24,285 bases of DNA, taken from contig DATJUF010000191.1 in assembly GCA_035502655.1 (NCBI GenBank), positions 1-24,285 of the forward strand, in the 5' to 3' direction. Each line of letters starts with the position of its first letter. Position 1 is the first letter of the stretch. The notes below the pieces were generated by a model. It worked only from the letters and a program-made list of their open reading frames with translations. It ran no database searches and had not been told where the DNA came from. Origin of the DNA: DATJUF01 sp035502655 (GTDB lineage Bacteria; Desulfobacterota; Binatia; Binatales; Binataceae). Both the position numbers and the translations under genes were made by a program. This document shows, piece after piece, positions 1 to 6,708 of the stretch.

Positions 1-544
1 CCAGCCGATTCCCGAGGGCCTCGTCGAACTTTCGCAGCGTGCGGTCAAAGCTGGCAAAGAAGAACGGTTCGGCTAGCGACGACTTGAGGATCAACGAACG
101 GCCACTAAGCAGTCCAACTAATACTTCATGGAGACCGGCGCCGGGCAGATTACCCGGCATAATCATCCCGATGATATCCCCGCCGATCCCGCGCCCTTCG
201 GCCTGCTCAACGGCATCCTTAGCCAGATTAATGGCCATTGTCGCCGCACAAACCGCCAGGGATTCATCGGTAAACGGCGCCAGTAAGGCGTCAAACGAAG
301 CTTCAAGCAGCCGCTCGCTGTAGCCCCACGCTGCGGCGATAGCGGCGACCGTTGCCCGGCGCGGAGCGAAATCCCGACCACGCCAAGCGTCTAGCGCTTT
401 TGCGAGGCTGCGTGCGGTATCAGCCGGATTGCCGGACCGTAAATTACGCATTCTCGCCGCCGCCTCACGTATATGATGGCTGCTCAGCGTCCCAATCCCT
501 GCTGTATCGTTCATCTGTGCGCTGATAGCTGTCGTGGACTTCAT
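1..544 (-). CDS. LuxC-like acyl-CoA reductase, N-terminal part (runs off the window)
   Basis: This is the N-terminal 181 codons of a protein of the LuxC family, which reduces activated fatty acyl groups to aldehydes with NADPH. My translation of the minus strand stays open to the left edge. At about residues 126-160 it carries the family's nucleotide-binding region, with GMIMPGNLPGAG followed by GLLSGRSLILKSS. I chose the ATG at 544, which lies 16 nt after the LuxE-like stop; a second in-frame ATG at 514 is possible, and neither has a strong Shine-Dalgarno. The tight spacing behind the LuxE-like gene implies one operon, as in fatty-acid reductase complexes. The catalytic Cys lies beyond the window, so activity cannot be judged. 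The family call is fairly sure; the substrate is unknown. Confidence 0.8.
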   Translation of the reverse strand, partial: MKSTTAISAQMNDTAGIGTLSSHHIREAAARMRNLRSGNPADTARSLAKALDAWRGRDFAPRRATVAAIAAAWGYSERLLEASFDALLAPFTDESLAVCAATMAINLAKDAVEQAEGRGIGGDIIGMIMPGNLPGAGLHEVLVGLLSGRSLILKSSLAEPFFFASFDRTLRKFDEALGNRL

Positions 545-560
545 GACAGCTATTCGGCCG

Positions 561-1676
561 TTAGCCTTCAAATCCCGAGCGGCGGCCGCCATCGGCAACG
601 AACTGTTCAATCCCCAGTGCACATCCACGCGCATCACTCGCGGCAGCGCGGCCGAGGATCGTGGCCATTCCCCGATGCGTATAGCCAAAATCCTCTGTCA
701 TTATCGCCGAGATCGAGCCAATGTTGGCGAGATCAAAGAACGCCATCAGGCCAATTTGCCCATCCTCTTGATGGCGCAATGTCACCGGATCGAGTGCAAC
801 CGCCCGCATCCACGGCGGTGGCAGCTTCATTCTTTCTTCGGCTGTGATCGCCGGACAATTGAACGGTGTTGCATCATAAAGCTGAGAGCACAACTCCGTC
901 ATACCATATTCATTGATGGCGCAGATCGGCTCGATTCCCATCAGTCTCCAGGCTGACTCCCTCACCTCGTAGTCCTTGAGCGGGATAGTCTGGCCTTTCA
1001 CCCCGCCGGTATCCATCAGGCGCGAACCGGCCGGTAGCCTGACCGGACACGGCCCAATCGCATCGAATAGCCGCGCGAACGCGGCAGTTGTTCCGAGCAA
1101 CCCCACTGGCTCTCCGCCCTGCTCAGCAGAGCGTAGAAACGTCACCGCTGACTCATGGTCGAGCGCCTTGGGCGTCGCGACGCACAGGGACGAGGCCGAT
1201 CCGAAATTCTCGATACACCAGCTCAGCATCCACGACAGCGACGATTCGGGCATCCGGTCCGCCGTCGGATGGAGTGCCAGCAACGGCATCCGCTGCCTAT
1301 CCGGAAAGAGCATCCGGCGCATATGGGCTATCGCCGACGCACGGTAAATTTCTGGATCGGGTACGCGATGGATGCCGCGCGCGCCGTAACCTTTGGTCGT
1401 CCCACTCGTCTTAAAGGTCAACGCGGCAGGGTCTCGGAGCTGCTCATCATTAATTACACTGGCATGCTTGAACGCGAGCGTGCTTGCGAAAGGAATCGCT
1501 GTAAAATCTGTGACCGTGGACAGGCCTACGGCTCTGCTCAAACAGAAAGTGCGATAGGCTGCAACATGGGCGAATTGATAGCGAAAGACTTCCAAGGCGA
1601 GCTCGCCGAACCTTTCTGGTTCCGGCTCCGCAATAAATCTCAGCACTTGGGAGTAGATTCGCTTATCCGCGGCCAT
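561..1676 (-). CDS. LuxE-like acyl-protein synthetase (adenylate-forming)
   Basis: This 371-residue protein has the length of LuxE, which activates a fatty acid as acyl-AMP and hands it to LuxC for reduction. Visible motifs are the phosphate-binding loop TSGTT (residues 90-94), TGGVKGQT (223-230), and the adenylate-site motif NEYGMTEL (255-262). A C-terminal GR...D..GC segment (342-352) puts a Cys at 352, near where LuxE carries its acylated Cys. The ATG at 1676 is preceded by AGGAG with 9 nt spacing. The LuxC-like gene follows after 16 nt. No luciferase (luxAB) or thioesterase (luxD) is visible, so the aldehyde probably serves another purpose. The family also resembles PaaK-type phenylacetate-CoA ligases, but the pairing with LuxC favours acyl-protein synthetase. 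Confidence 0.85.
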   Translation of the reverse strand: MAADKRIYSQVLRFIAEPEPERFGELALEVFRYQFAHVAAYRTFCLSRAVGLSTVTDFTAIPFASTLAFKHASVINDEQLRDPAALTFKTSGTTKGYGARGIHRVPDPEIYRASAIAHMRRMLFPDRQRMPLLALHPTADRMPESSLSWMLSWCIENFGSASSLCVATPKALDHESAVTFLRSAEQGGEPVGLLGTTAAFARLFDAIGPCPVRLPAGSRLMDTGGVKGQTIPLKDYEVRESAWRLMGIEPICAINEYGMTELCSQLYDATPFNCPAITAEERMKLPPPWMRAVALDPVTLRHQEDGQIGLMAFFDLANIGSISAIMTEDFGYTHRGMATILGRAAASDARGCALGIEQFVADGGRRSGFEG

Positions 1677-1768
1677 AGTTTTCGGCTCCTATCATGCCAT
1701 CCGGCGAGAGACCGTTAAATGGTCCGATCTATTTCGAGTGATACATGAAGTTTTCGGCAGCAAAAGTG

Positions 1769-1796
1769 TTTTATCAGCGTCTCGCTTCTGATAAAA
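1769..1796. promoter_or_regulatory. Inverted repeat in the divergent promoter region
   Basis: TTTTATCAG (1769-1777) and CTGATAAAA (1788-1796) are perfect 9-bp arms separated by 10 nt. The element lies between the divergent luxE-like gene (start 1676) and the exported-protein gene (start 1835), and is the only strong dyad in this gap. The position suits a regulator operator acting on one or both genes. It could also be an RNA hairpin in the 5' leader of the rightward gene. No regulator gene adjoins it. Confidence 0.45.
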
Positions 1797-1834
1797 ACGG
1801 TTCGTGATGCTGCCTTGGAGGGCGCATCGGGCTG

Positions 1835-2308
1835 ATGAAAAAGTTTATAGCTGGTTTGTTACTCGGGCTTCTGACTAGTTCGGTTATTGGATTCGCTGCA
1901 ACGCCGGTTGACCATGACGGCAATTTCTGGGATTCGCTCAACAACCAGGCGAAGACCGGATATATCAATGGTTACAGCGATGCCATGCAGGTTAGCGTGG
2001 GCAAGCTCGACTACCTCCGGAGCGCCTCGAATTTCTTTCATTGGAAGGGTGCTGACAAGATTATCCATGAGTTGTCTCGCCAGCTTTCGATGGCCGAGTT
2101 AACCCCCGATCAAGCTGTCAAGGAACTCGACACGCTCTACTCGAATCCCAAATACAGTGAACTCGACCTCGGTCAAGCTTTGCAGTTATTGGCAGCTGGC
2201 ACCCCGCTCGGCCATCAAAAGGCGCTAGAAGCCGCAACGGTTGCTACCGCACCCTCTGCCTCCGTCAATCCCCCGCTGGCTTCAGGAACCAGCACCGTCA
2301 CCAAGTAG
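1835..2308 (+). CDS. Small exported protein of unknown function
   Basis: This 157-residue protein has a clear Sec signal peptide: MKKF, a hydrophobic stretch of about 15 residues, then a likely cleavage after GFAA near residue 22. The mature part starts with a block resembling FWxxLxxxxKxGYxxGYxDA (about residues 31-50), a pattern I recall from small periplasmic proteins of unknown role. A helical, charged middle follows, then a Pro/Ser/Thr/Ala-rich C-terminal tail. No catalytic motif or Cys is visible. GGAGGG lies 12 nt before the ATG, a long spacing. It appears to be transcribed alone: a 165-nt gap with two inverted repeats follows. I do not recognise its function. Confidence 0.75.
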   Translation: MKKFIAGLLLGLLTSSVIGFAATPVDHDGNFWDSLNNQAKTGYINGYSDAMQVSVGKLDYLRSASNFFHWKGADKIIHELSRQLSMAELTPDQAVKELDTLYSNPKYSELDLGQALQLLAAGTPLGHQKALEAATVATAPSASVNPPLASGTSTVTK

Positions 2309-2381
2309 ATTCCGCTGTTCGCCAAAAATTCTCTTGCCGTGGCCGCCCTATAAAGCGCGGCCGGCTGGCCAGAACGATGAC

Positions 2382-2407
2382 GAGGCGGTTCGAATAATCA
2401 CCGCCTC
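2382..2407 (+). terminator. Hairpin after the exported-protein gene
   Basis: GAGGCGGT (2382-2389) pairs perfectly with ACCGCCTC (2400-2407) across a 10-nt AT-rich loop. It lies 74 nt after the stop of the exported-protein gene. No T run follows, so it is a terminator-like hairpin rather than a textbook intrinsic terminator. Confidence 0.35.
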
Positions 2408-2437
2408 TTGCGCTTATAGCCCCCGCGCTTCTATAGC

Positions 2438-2468
2438 TTGACCCAGCGTTCTCTCGAGGATGGGTCAA
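2438..2468. promoter_or_regulatory. Inverted repeat enclosing the RBS of the lyase-family gene
   Basis: TTGACCCA (2438-2445) and TGGGTCAA (2461-2468) are perfect 8-bp arms around a 15-nt spacer. The spacer ends in GAGGA, the only Shine-Dalgarno-like sequence near the ATG at 2474. As DNA this looks like a dimeric-regulator operator. As RNA it would hold the RBS in the loop or at the stem edge. The left arm is also a possible TTG start in frame with the gene, which I consider less likely than the ATG. Confidence 0.45.
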
Positions 2469-2473
2469 GTCAG

Positions 2474-3322
2474 ATGAACGAGACAACACGGCGCCTGCGC
2501 CACCTTTTAGCCGCTCCTGAGATGCTGGTCGCGCCTTTCGTTTACGACGGACTCCAGGGAAAAATCGCCGAACGTACCGGTTTCCAGGCGGTTTACATGA
2601 CCGGTTTCGGCACCGCTGCTGCGCGTGGCTATCCCGATTTGGGCTTGCTCACGATGACCGAGATGGTCCAGAACGTGCGCACAATCGCCAATGCGGTCAA
2701 TGTCCCGGTGATTTGTGACGCCGATACCGGCTACGGCAACCCCGTCAACGTTTGGCGGACCGTTCGCGAATATGAGGCGGCCGGCGCGGCAGCTCTGCAT
2801 ATCGAAGACCAGGTATTTCCCAAACGCTGTGGCTTTCTGGCCGGTAAACAGGTCATTCCGCTGGATCAGATGGTTCCCAAGGTGCGGGCCGCATGCGACG
2901 CGCGCCGCGATTCCAACTTCGTGATTATCGCCCGCACCGACGCACTCGCGGTCAACGGCTGGGATGATGTGGTTGCACGTGCGCGCGCCTATCGCGCAGC
3001 CGGAGCGGATCTGATCTTCGTCGACGGCATCCGCACCCTCGACGACATCAAGCAATATTCATCGAGACTGAGCGATCTGCCGCTGCTTTACAATGGCGGA
3101 TTGTTACCTGTTAAGGAGCTTGCGGCCTACGGCTTCAAACTTACGATTCACACCGGCACCCTGATGGCGGCATTCGTCCATTTTCGCGAGGCGATGCGCC
3201 AACTCAAGGATACCGGCTCCCTGGACCTGCCGATTACCGGTCAGCTCTTCAAGGAACTCATCGAGTTGATGGGCGTTCCCGAGACTGAAGCATTGGCGAA
3301 AAAGTACACTTCGGAAGGATGA
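2474..3322 (+). CDS. Isocitrate lyase/PEP mutase-superfamily enzyme
   Basis: This 282-residue protein matches the PrpB-like branch of the superfamily, whose members cleave or form C-C or P-C bonds at the alpha-carbon of 2-oxo acids. The Mg-binding signature VICDADTGYGN is at about residues 79-89, HIEDQ at 109-113, the active-site loop PKRCG at 116-120, and ARTDA at 153-157. The residue after the loop Gly is Phe121, where isocitrate and methylisocitrate lyases have His, so it may be a lyase or hydrolase of another substrate (dimethylmalate lyase-like, oxaloacetate decarboxylase-like or phosphonate-related). I chose the ATG at 2474; a TTG at 2438 would add 12 residues. The DsbA-like gene follows after 41 nt, suggesting an operon. 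Confidence 0.85.
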   Translation: MNETTRRLRHLLAAPEMLVAPFVYDGLQGKIAERTGFQAVYMTGFGTAAARGYPDLGLLTMTEMVQNVRTIANAVNVPVICDADTGYGNPVNVWRTVREYEAAGAAALHIEDQVFPKRCGFLAGKQVIPLDQMVPKVRAACDARRDSNFVIIARTDALAVNGWDDVVARARAYRAAGADLIFVDGIRTLDDIKQYSSRLSDLPLLYNGGLLPVKELAAYGFKLTIHTGTLMAAFVHFREAMRQLKDTGSLDLPITGQLFKELIELMGVPETEALAKKYTSEG

Positions 3323-3363
3323 CCGGCGCAAACAAGATAAAGAATGTTCGCTCTCCAAGCTAA

Positions 3364-3978
3364 ATGAGCACCCCGATCGAAATTAAATTCTACTTCGCCT
3401 ATACCAGTCCATTCACCTATCTTGCCTTCGAACCCGCCTGCGAACTCGAGCAATCGCACAATGTTCGTCTGCGCTTCATCCCTTACGGGGTCAATATCCG
3501 CAAGGTCTACGGCGATGTACCGTCACGCACCAGCCGCGATCAAATCAAGGTCCGCTATCTATATCTCGACGTGCGGCGGATGGCGAAGGAACGCGGCCTT
3601 ACTATCTACCCGCCAAAGCGTATCTATAGCGCCCGCCTTGCCTTCTACGCTGGGATGTGCGCCGATGACGGCGGCTTGTTCCGCCCCTATGCGAACCGGG
3701 TTTTCGAGCGGTTCTGGAAGCGCGAACTCGACGTTGAGGACCCCGCCGCACTCTGCGCGATATTGCGGGAAATCGCCGCCGATTCCGCAAAATTCGAGCG
3801 CTATGTCGCAGACGAAGAGGCTGAAGCGAAGCCGCGCCTGCGCGCCTGCTATGCGGAAGCTCTGAGCGACCACGTCTTCGGCGTGCCCACCTTCGTCATC
3901 GATCATGAGTTGTTCTGGGGCTACGATCGCATGGATTGGATCATCCGTAAGCTCGACGCGATGGGCCTGCGCCGCTGA
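3364..3978 (+). CDS. DsbA-family / 2-hydroxychromene-2-carboxylate isomerase-like protein
   Basis: This 204-residue protein has the thioredoxin-like fold with helical insert typical of HCCA isomerases and kappa-class GSTs. It starts IKFYFAYTSPFTYLA, with Ser15-Pro16 replacing the CxxC of true DsbA, and has the cis-Pro loop VFGVPTFVI at 171-179 followed by the typical LFWGYDRMDW. It has no signal peptide, so it is cytoplasmic, and acts as a glutathione-type isomerase or transferase rather than a disulfide oxidase. It follows the lyase-family gene on the same strand and ends the unit before the convergent hairpins. The real substrate is unknown, though the family often takes part in degradation of aromatic compounds. 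Confidence 0.8.
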   Translation: MSTPIEIKFYFAYTSPFTYLAFEPACELEQSHNVRLRFIPYGVNIRKVYGDVPSRTSRDQIKVRYLYLDVRRMAKERGLTIYPPKRIYSARLAFYAGMCADDGGLFRPYANRVFERFWKRELDVEDPAALCAILREIAADSAKFERYVADEEAEAKPRLRACYAEALSDHVFGVPTFVIDHELFWGYDRMDWIIRKLDAMGLRR

Positions 3979-4145
3979 TTGGCTCCGGGCCGAAGTTCAA
4001 TAGCGAGGCGCCGCCTGAGTATCACAACTTCGTGAAGTATTGCCCGCCCAGTCGGACTGATGCAGATCATGCCAGGGACATGGCCGTTTCCGTTCACTCG
4101 GAGGCCGCGACTGTCTCCGACCGCCGCGGCCTCATAATCTTGCCT

Positions 4146-4179
4146 GAGAGGGGAGCGGACCATAGTCCGCTCCCCTCTC
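4146..4179 (+). terminator. Strong hairpin at the convergent junction
   Basis: GAGAGGGGAGCGGAC (4146-4160) and its exact complement (4165-4179) form a perfect 15-bp, GC-rich stem with a 4-nt loop CATA. It lies 168 nt after the DsbA-like stop and just before the 50-bp palindrome. No T run follows on either strand. The likely role is transcription termination or 3'-end stabilisation of the rightward operon. The gap 3979-4145 shows nothing else I can name. Confidence 0.6.
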
Positions 4180-4193
4180 GCGCAAGGCCCGCC

Positions 4194-4243
4194 TTTCTGG
4201 GGCGGCTGGGGGCGCGCTAGCGCGCCCCCAGCCGCCCCAGAAA
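4194..4243. repeat. Perfect 50-bp palindrome over a stop codon
   Basis: Positions 4194-4218 and 4219-4243 are exact reverse complements: two 25-nt arms with no spacer, centred on GC|TAGC-type sequence (GCTAGC at 4216-4221). The arm begins TTTCTGGGGCGGCTGG. The last eight codons of the minus-strand PIN-like gene and its TAG lie inside it. Because of the symmetry, the plus strand reads FLGRLGAR-stop as well. The transcript would fold into a very stable hairpin from either side, with TTT/AAA at its base, so it may act as a bidirectional terminator. Confidence 0.85.
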
Positions 4244-5071
4244 CTCCGCCAGATCAATCACCTCGCAGCGCTCCGGCACAATGCCTGCAGCGGCGTACGG
4301 CGCAAGCGCCGCCCGCGCTCGCTGATCGCCACAGACGAACACACCACCGCTCGCCGCCGCACCGACTATATGATGCAATCCGTCAGCATCCAGTGAGCCG
4401 CCGCCATCGCGCGGCGCATGGCCGGCTGTCGCGATCAGCATCGCGACTGTCAGCCTGACCGTATTGAGCCGCAACAGTCCGTCGAGCCCGCGCGCCCGGC
4501 ATGGCTCCAGCACGCCGGCCGTTTCCGCAATCTGGGCAGCTAGTTCTTCAGCCTGGTCATCCCAAATCGAGTTCAGATCCCGATCTTCGGCTGTCGCGAA
4601 ATTCACCTCGGCTACGAGCTTTGCTTGTATGCGCTCGAACAACGCCATCAGCCAGGCTTTCTGCCGATGCACTTCTCTCAGCGCTTCGCGAAATTCCTCG
4701 CTGAAGTCTTCACCATCGCTCTCGATTAGCTCCGCGATGCCGCTGCTGTAGTCATCCTGGACCGGACCGTGAAGAAACGGATTCCCGGCCTCGCCGCGCG
4801 CCGCGTAATCACGCACATCACCGATCAGCAGATGCTCGCAGGGTTTGAGCAACGAACGCAGGCTGGCAAACGAAAGCGTTTGGCGTATTCGAGCCGACAG
4901 CACTTGCGGCGAGACTTTCCGTGTAAGGATTTCCTCAAGGTGATGAGGGCTGAGCCGCAGCGTCAATTCGCGTCCGTACACCGCCTTCCGTAGCGCCGCG
5001 ATATCTGCGCTGCCGCACCCTTCTTTCCGGTAGATCCGGTCGAACGCCGCCGTATCGAAGTAGGCGATCAT
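4217..5071 (-). CDS. PIN-like domain protein of unknown function
   Basis: This 284-residue cytoplasmic protein begins MIAYFDTAAF, the usual start of a PIN nuclease fold with the first acidic residue at Asp6. Near the C terminus are LDADGLHHIVGAA (about 227-239) and VFVCGDQRAR (about 244-253), matching the later acidic positions of PIN domains. The middle (about 85-200) is a long helical insert rich in Glu and Ala, so it is twice the size of a VapC toxin. No antitoxin-like small gene adjoins it. It lies 40 nt after gltD on the same strand. A role as an RNase is inference from the fold, and I would treat it as a hypothetical with a PIN-like core. Its last codons form half of a perfect palindrome. 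Confidence 0.6.
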   Translation of the reverse strand: MIAYFDTAAFDRIYRKEGCGSADIAALRKAVYGRELTLRLSPHHLEEILTRKVSPQVLSARIRQTLSFASLRSLLKPCEHLLIGDVRDYAARGEAGNPFLHGPVQDDYSSGIAELIESDGEDFSEEFREALREVHRQKAWLMALFERIQAKLVAEVNFATAEDRDLNSIWDDQAEELAAQIAETAGVLEPCRARGLDGLLRLNTVRLTVAMLIATAGHAPRDGGGSLDADGLHHIVGAAASGGVFVCGDQRARAALAPYAAAGIVPERCEVIDLAEFLGRLGAR

Positions 5072-5111
5072 TTATCTCTGCGGGGGCCTGCGCCTGACCC
5101 CCTCTATCAGC

Positions 5112-6551
5112 TTACGCCTCGGGACTCGCCGGCAGATATGTCTCACCCATCAGGTATTTATCCACCGCCCGGGCACATTCGCGGCCCTCCCAGATCGCCC
5201 ACACCACCAGCGATTGCCCGCGCCGCGCATCACCCGCAGCGAATACTCCCGGGATACTCGAAGCATAATTATCACACGCGATATTCCCGCGCTGATCGAG
5301 CTTCAGTCCGAGCTCCGCAATAATCCCGTCAGGCTCCGGCCCAAGAAATCCCAAGGCGAGCAGCACCAGTTCGCATTCTAGATCGAAATCACTTCCCGGT
5401 ATCTCTTCCATCGCCATGCGGCCGTTTTCATTCTTCCAGTGCAGCCGTGTGCAATGAAGTTTCCTGACCTGTCCATGCTCACCGGAAAAACGCTTGGTAT
5501 TGATACTCCAATCACGCCGCACACCTTCTTCATGCGAGGTCGAGGTGCGCAGGATCATTGGCCAATCCGGCCAAGGCATCTGCGCCGTGCGCTTATCGGG
5601 CGGCATCGGCAGCAACTCGAATTGCGAGACTTCGATCGCGCCCTGGCGGTTGGAAGTGCCGAGACAGTCAGAACCCGTATCGCCACCGCCCAGGATCACG
5701 ACGCGCTTGCCCGCCGCGCTGATCTGATTCGGCACCGTATCGCCGGCGTTGCGCTTATTCTGCTGCGGCAGGAATTCCATCGCGAAATGAACCCCGCTGA
5801 GCTCGCGTCCCGGCACCGGTAAATCACGTGGCTTGGTCGAGCCAATCGTCAGCGCAATCGCGTCAAATTGAGCGCGCAGTTCATCTGCATGAACGTCGAT
5901 ACCGGCGCGGCAATTAGTCACAAACTCGACGCCTTCGAGCTTCATCTGCTCGACCCGGCGGTTGATGTGGGATTTCTCCATTTTGAAATCAGGAATGCCA
6001 TACCTCAGCAGGCCGCCCGGCCGATCCGACCGCTCGTAAAGTGTGACGGCGTGGCCGGCGCGCGCAAGCTGCTGCGCGCAGGCGAGGCCCGACGGCCCCG
6101 ATCCCACCACCGCAACGCGCTTGCCGCTCTTGCGCGGATTTGGCTGCGGCGCTATCCATCCCTCCGCCCAGGCATGGTCGATGATGCTTTTCTCGATCAG
6201 CTTAATCGTGACCGGATTGTTGTTGATATTAAGGACGCAGGCTTCTTCGCAAGGCGCGGGACAGACGCGGCCAGTGAACTCCGGAAAGTTGTTGGTCCAA
6301 TGCAGGCGGTCGATCGCGTCACGCCACCTCCCCCGGTAAACCAGGTCATTCCAGTCGGGAATTATATTGCCGAGCGGGCAACCCTTATGGCAGAAAGGAA
6401 TGCCGCAATCCATGCAGCGCGCGCCCTGCAGCTTGAGCTTGTCGTCGGGCAGCTTGAGCTCGTATTCACGCCAATCTTTGACGCGTTCCTGGACCGGCCG
6501 CCGCTGCGCCGTTTCCCTCGCGATCTCCATGAAGCCCGTAATTTTGCCCAT
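5112..6551 (-). CDS. gltD: Glutamate synthase [NADPH] small subunit
   Basis: This is the 479-residue beta subunit of NADPH-GOGAT. It takes electrons from NADPH through FAD and iron-sulfur centres to the large subunit, which makes two glutamates from glutamine and 2-oxoglutarate. Cys46, Cys49, Cys54 and Cys58 (CMDCGIPFCHKGC) and Cys97, Cys101, Cys105 are the [4Fe-4S] ligand region. GSGPSG at 150-155 is the FAD-binding motif, and a second dinucleotide motif GGGDTG follows near 290. The C-terminal AAGDARRGQSLVVWA is the FAD-contact signature. Length is normal. A purine-rich stretch (GGGAGAGCGGG) precedes the ATG. It lies 157 nt downstream of gltB, and that gap shows no clear terminator. Confidence 0.97.
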   Translation of the reverse strand: MGKITGFMEIARETAQRRPVQERVKDWREYELKLPDDKLKLQGARCMDCGIPFCHKGCPLGNIIPDWNDLVYRGRWRDAIDRLHWTNNFPEFTGRVCPAPCEEACVLNINNNPVTIKLIEKSIIDHAWAEGWIAPQPNPRKSGKRVAVVGSGPSGLACAQQLARAGHAVTLYERSDRPGGLLRYGIPDFKMEKSHINRRVEQMKLEGVEFVTNCRAGIDVHADELRAQFDAIALTIGSTKPRDLPVPGRELSGVHFAMEFLPQQNKRNAGDTVPNQISAAGKRVVILGGGDTGSDCLGTSNRQGAIEVSQFELLPMPPDKRTAQMPWPDWPMILRTSTSHEEGVRRDWSINTKRFSGEHGQVRKLHCTRLHWKNENGRMAMEEIPGSDFDLECELVLLALGFLGPEPDGIIAELGLKLDQRGNIACDNYASSIPGVFAAGDARRGQSLVVWAIWEGRECARAVDKYLMGETYLPASPEA

Positions 6552-6708
6552 CTAAACCCGCTCTCCCACTTAGAGACTCAAGAAAGCTTCCGCGCTTCCG
6601 CAACCTGCCCTATGCCGCCTTCCTCAATCCTCCCGTGTCACTTACCCAGTAGTCAGTTGATTAGCTGCTTGCCAATCCAGTGATTAGTCATGTAAATGGC
6701 TATCGTGC

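Noticed and set aside
4032..4220. Plus-strand short open frame ending FLGRLGAR.
   Set aside because: The shared ending arises only from the palindrome. The rest has no coding features and contains the terminator-like hairpin.
4217..5071. VapC-type toxin-antitoxin module.
   Set aside because: The protein is about twice VapC length and there is no small antitoxin gene upstream; gltD directly precedes it.
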